NCBI RefSeq assembly: GCF_031585635.1
Contig: NZ_CP134198.1
Coordinates: 1-64,000 of the forward strand
Source of the DNA: Paraburkholderia sp. FT54
Lineage (GTDB): Bacteria > Pseudomonadota > Gammaproteobacteria > Burkholderiales > Burkholderiaceae
Length of the DNA stretch: 64,000 nucleotides
Reading direction: 5' to 3'
The position numbers and the translations under genes are program-made. The first letter of the stretch is position 1. Each line of letters opens with the position of its first letter. Positions 63,889 to 64,000 of this stretch are shown piece by piece. Under the pieces are notes generated by a model. That model saw only the letters and a list, made by a program, of their open reading frames with translations. It searched no databases and was not told the DNA's origin.

Positions 63889-64000
63889 TTTTTTGCCGCC
63901 ATGGGATGTCCACGTTGTACCCTCGTGGAAGGGACGAAGTGGATCGCAGTGTCCAACGCGAATTTTGAGCGCGACGGCCCGCAGTTTTGCGCGCTGTTCT

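Noticed and set aside
1..64000. CRISPR arrays and rRNA genes
   Set aside because: No regularly spaced repeats and no rRNA-like conserved strings were seen.

Overview
The window looks like an accessory stretch of a Burkholderiaceae genome (Paraburkholderia, Caballeronia or Burkholderia). The DNA is GC-rich, several genes start in ATGA overlaps with their upstream neighbours, and the gene families (YciE-like ferritins, DUF4142, DUF2795, DUF2934, phasin, Mn-catalase, caa3 oxidase with a CtaD/CtaE fusion) are typical of that group. The genus is an inference from protein character, not a search.

Layout. 1-12 kb: a broken-off glycosyltransferase, small stress-type proteins, a lone response regulator, a YciE-like ferritin, a DUF4142 protein and a coupled pncC-nadE pair, set among decayed remnants (PRC-barrel, DUF2382, cytochrome bd oxidase, NRAMP transporter, GAF histidine kinase, second YciE). 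12.5-13 kb: an internally deleted IS30-type element with perfect ends. 13.3-22.7 kb: a YdeP-type molybdopterin oxidoreductase and a five-gene caa3 oxidase operon whose members overlap by ATGA. 22.8-32.7 kb: hemerythrins, Mn-catalase, a YqjD/YqjE operon, a zinc alcohol dehydrogenase and a phasin, with remnants of an antiporter, Mn-catalase, IS110, LigD and a split response regulator. 32.8-42.1 kb: an eight-gene minus-strand glycan cluster (four GT families, heptose-bisphosphate phosphatase, carbamoyltransferase, UDP-xylose synthase type enzyme). 43-56.3 kb: a nonsense-mutated DUF4142 paralogue, a Tat-type SDR, an MHS-family transporter, and many small genes and remnants. 56.6-62.2 kb: a single-domain winged-HTH gene and, facing it, a two-domain winged-HTH gene cut by a complete IS66-family element. 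63-63.9 kb: a metallophosphatase.

How it works together. Most intact genes fit oxidative, metal or envelope stress and respiration: H2O2 removal (Mn-catalase), O2/iron binding (hemerythrin, YciE-like ferritin), NAD recycling (PncC makes NaMN, NadE makes NAD), an alternative heme-copper oxidase fed by a three-heme cytochrome c, and surface glycan synthesis. Several families occur as one intact copy plus one decayed copy, so the region appears to turn over by duplication, loss and rearrangement.

Most notable: (i) an IS66-family element of 3,981 bp with an exact 8-bp target duplication that carries a J-domain protein gene as passenger and splits a double winged-HTH gene; (ii) two pseudogenes (NRAMP transporter, response regulator) in which one part of the reading frame lies on the opposite strand, pointing to intragenic inversions; (iii) the carbamoyl/heptose/xylose glycan cluster, which has no polymerase or flippase in the window.
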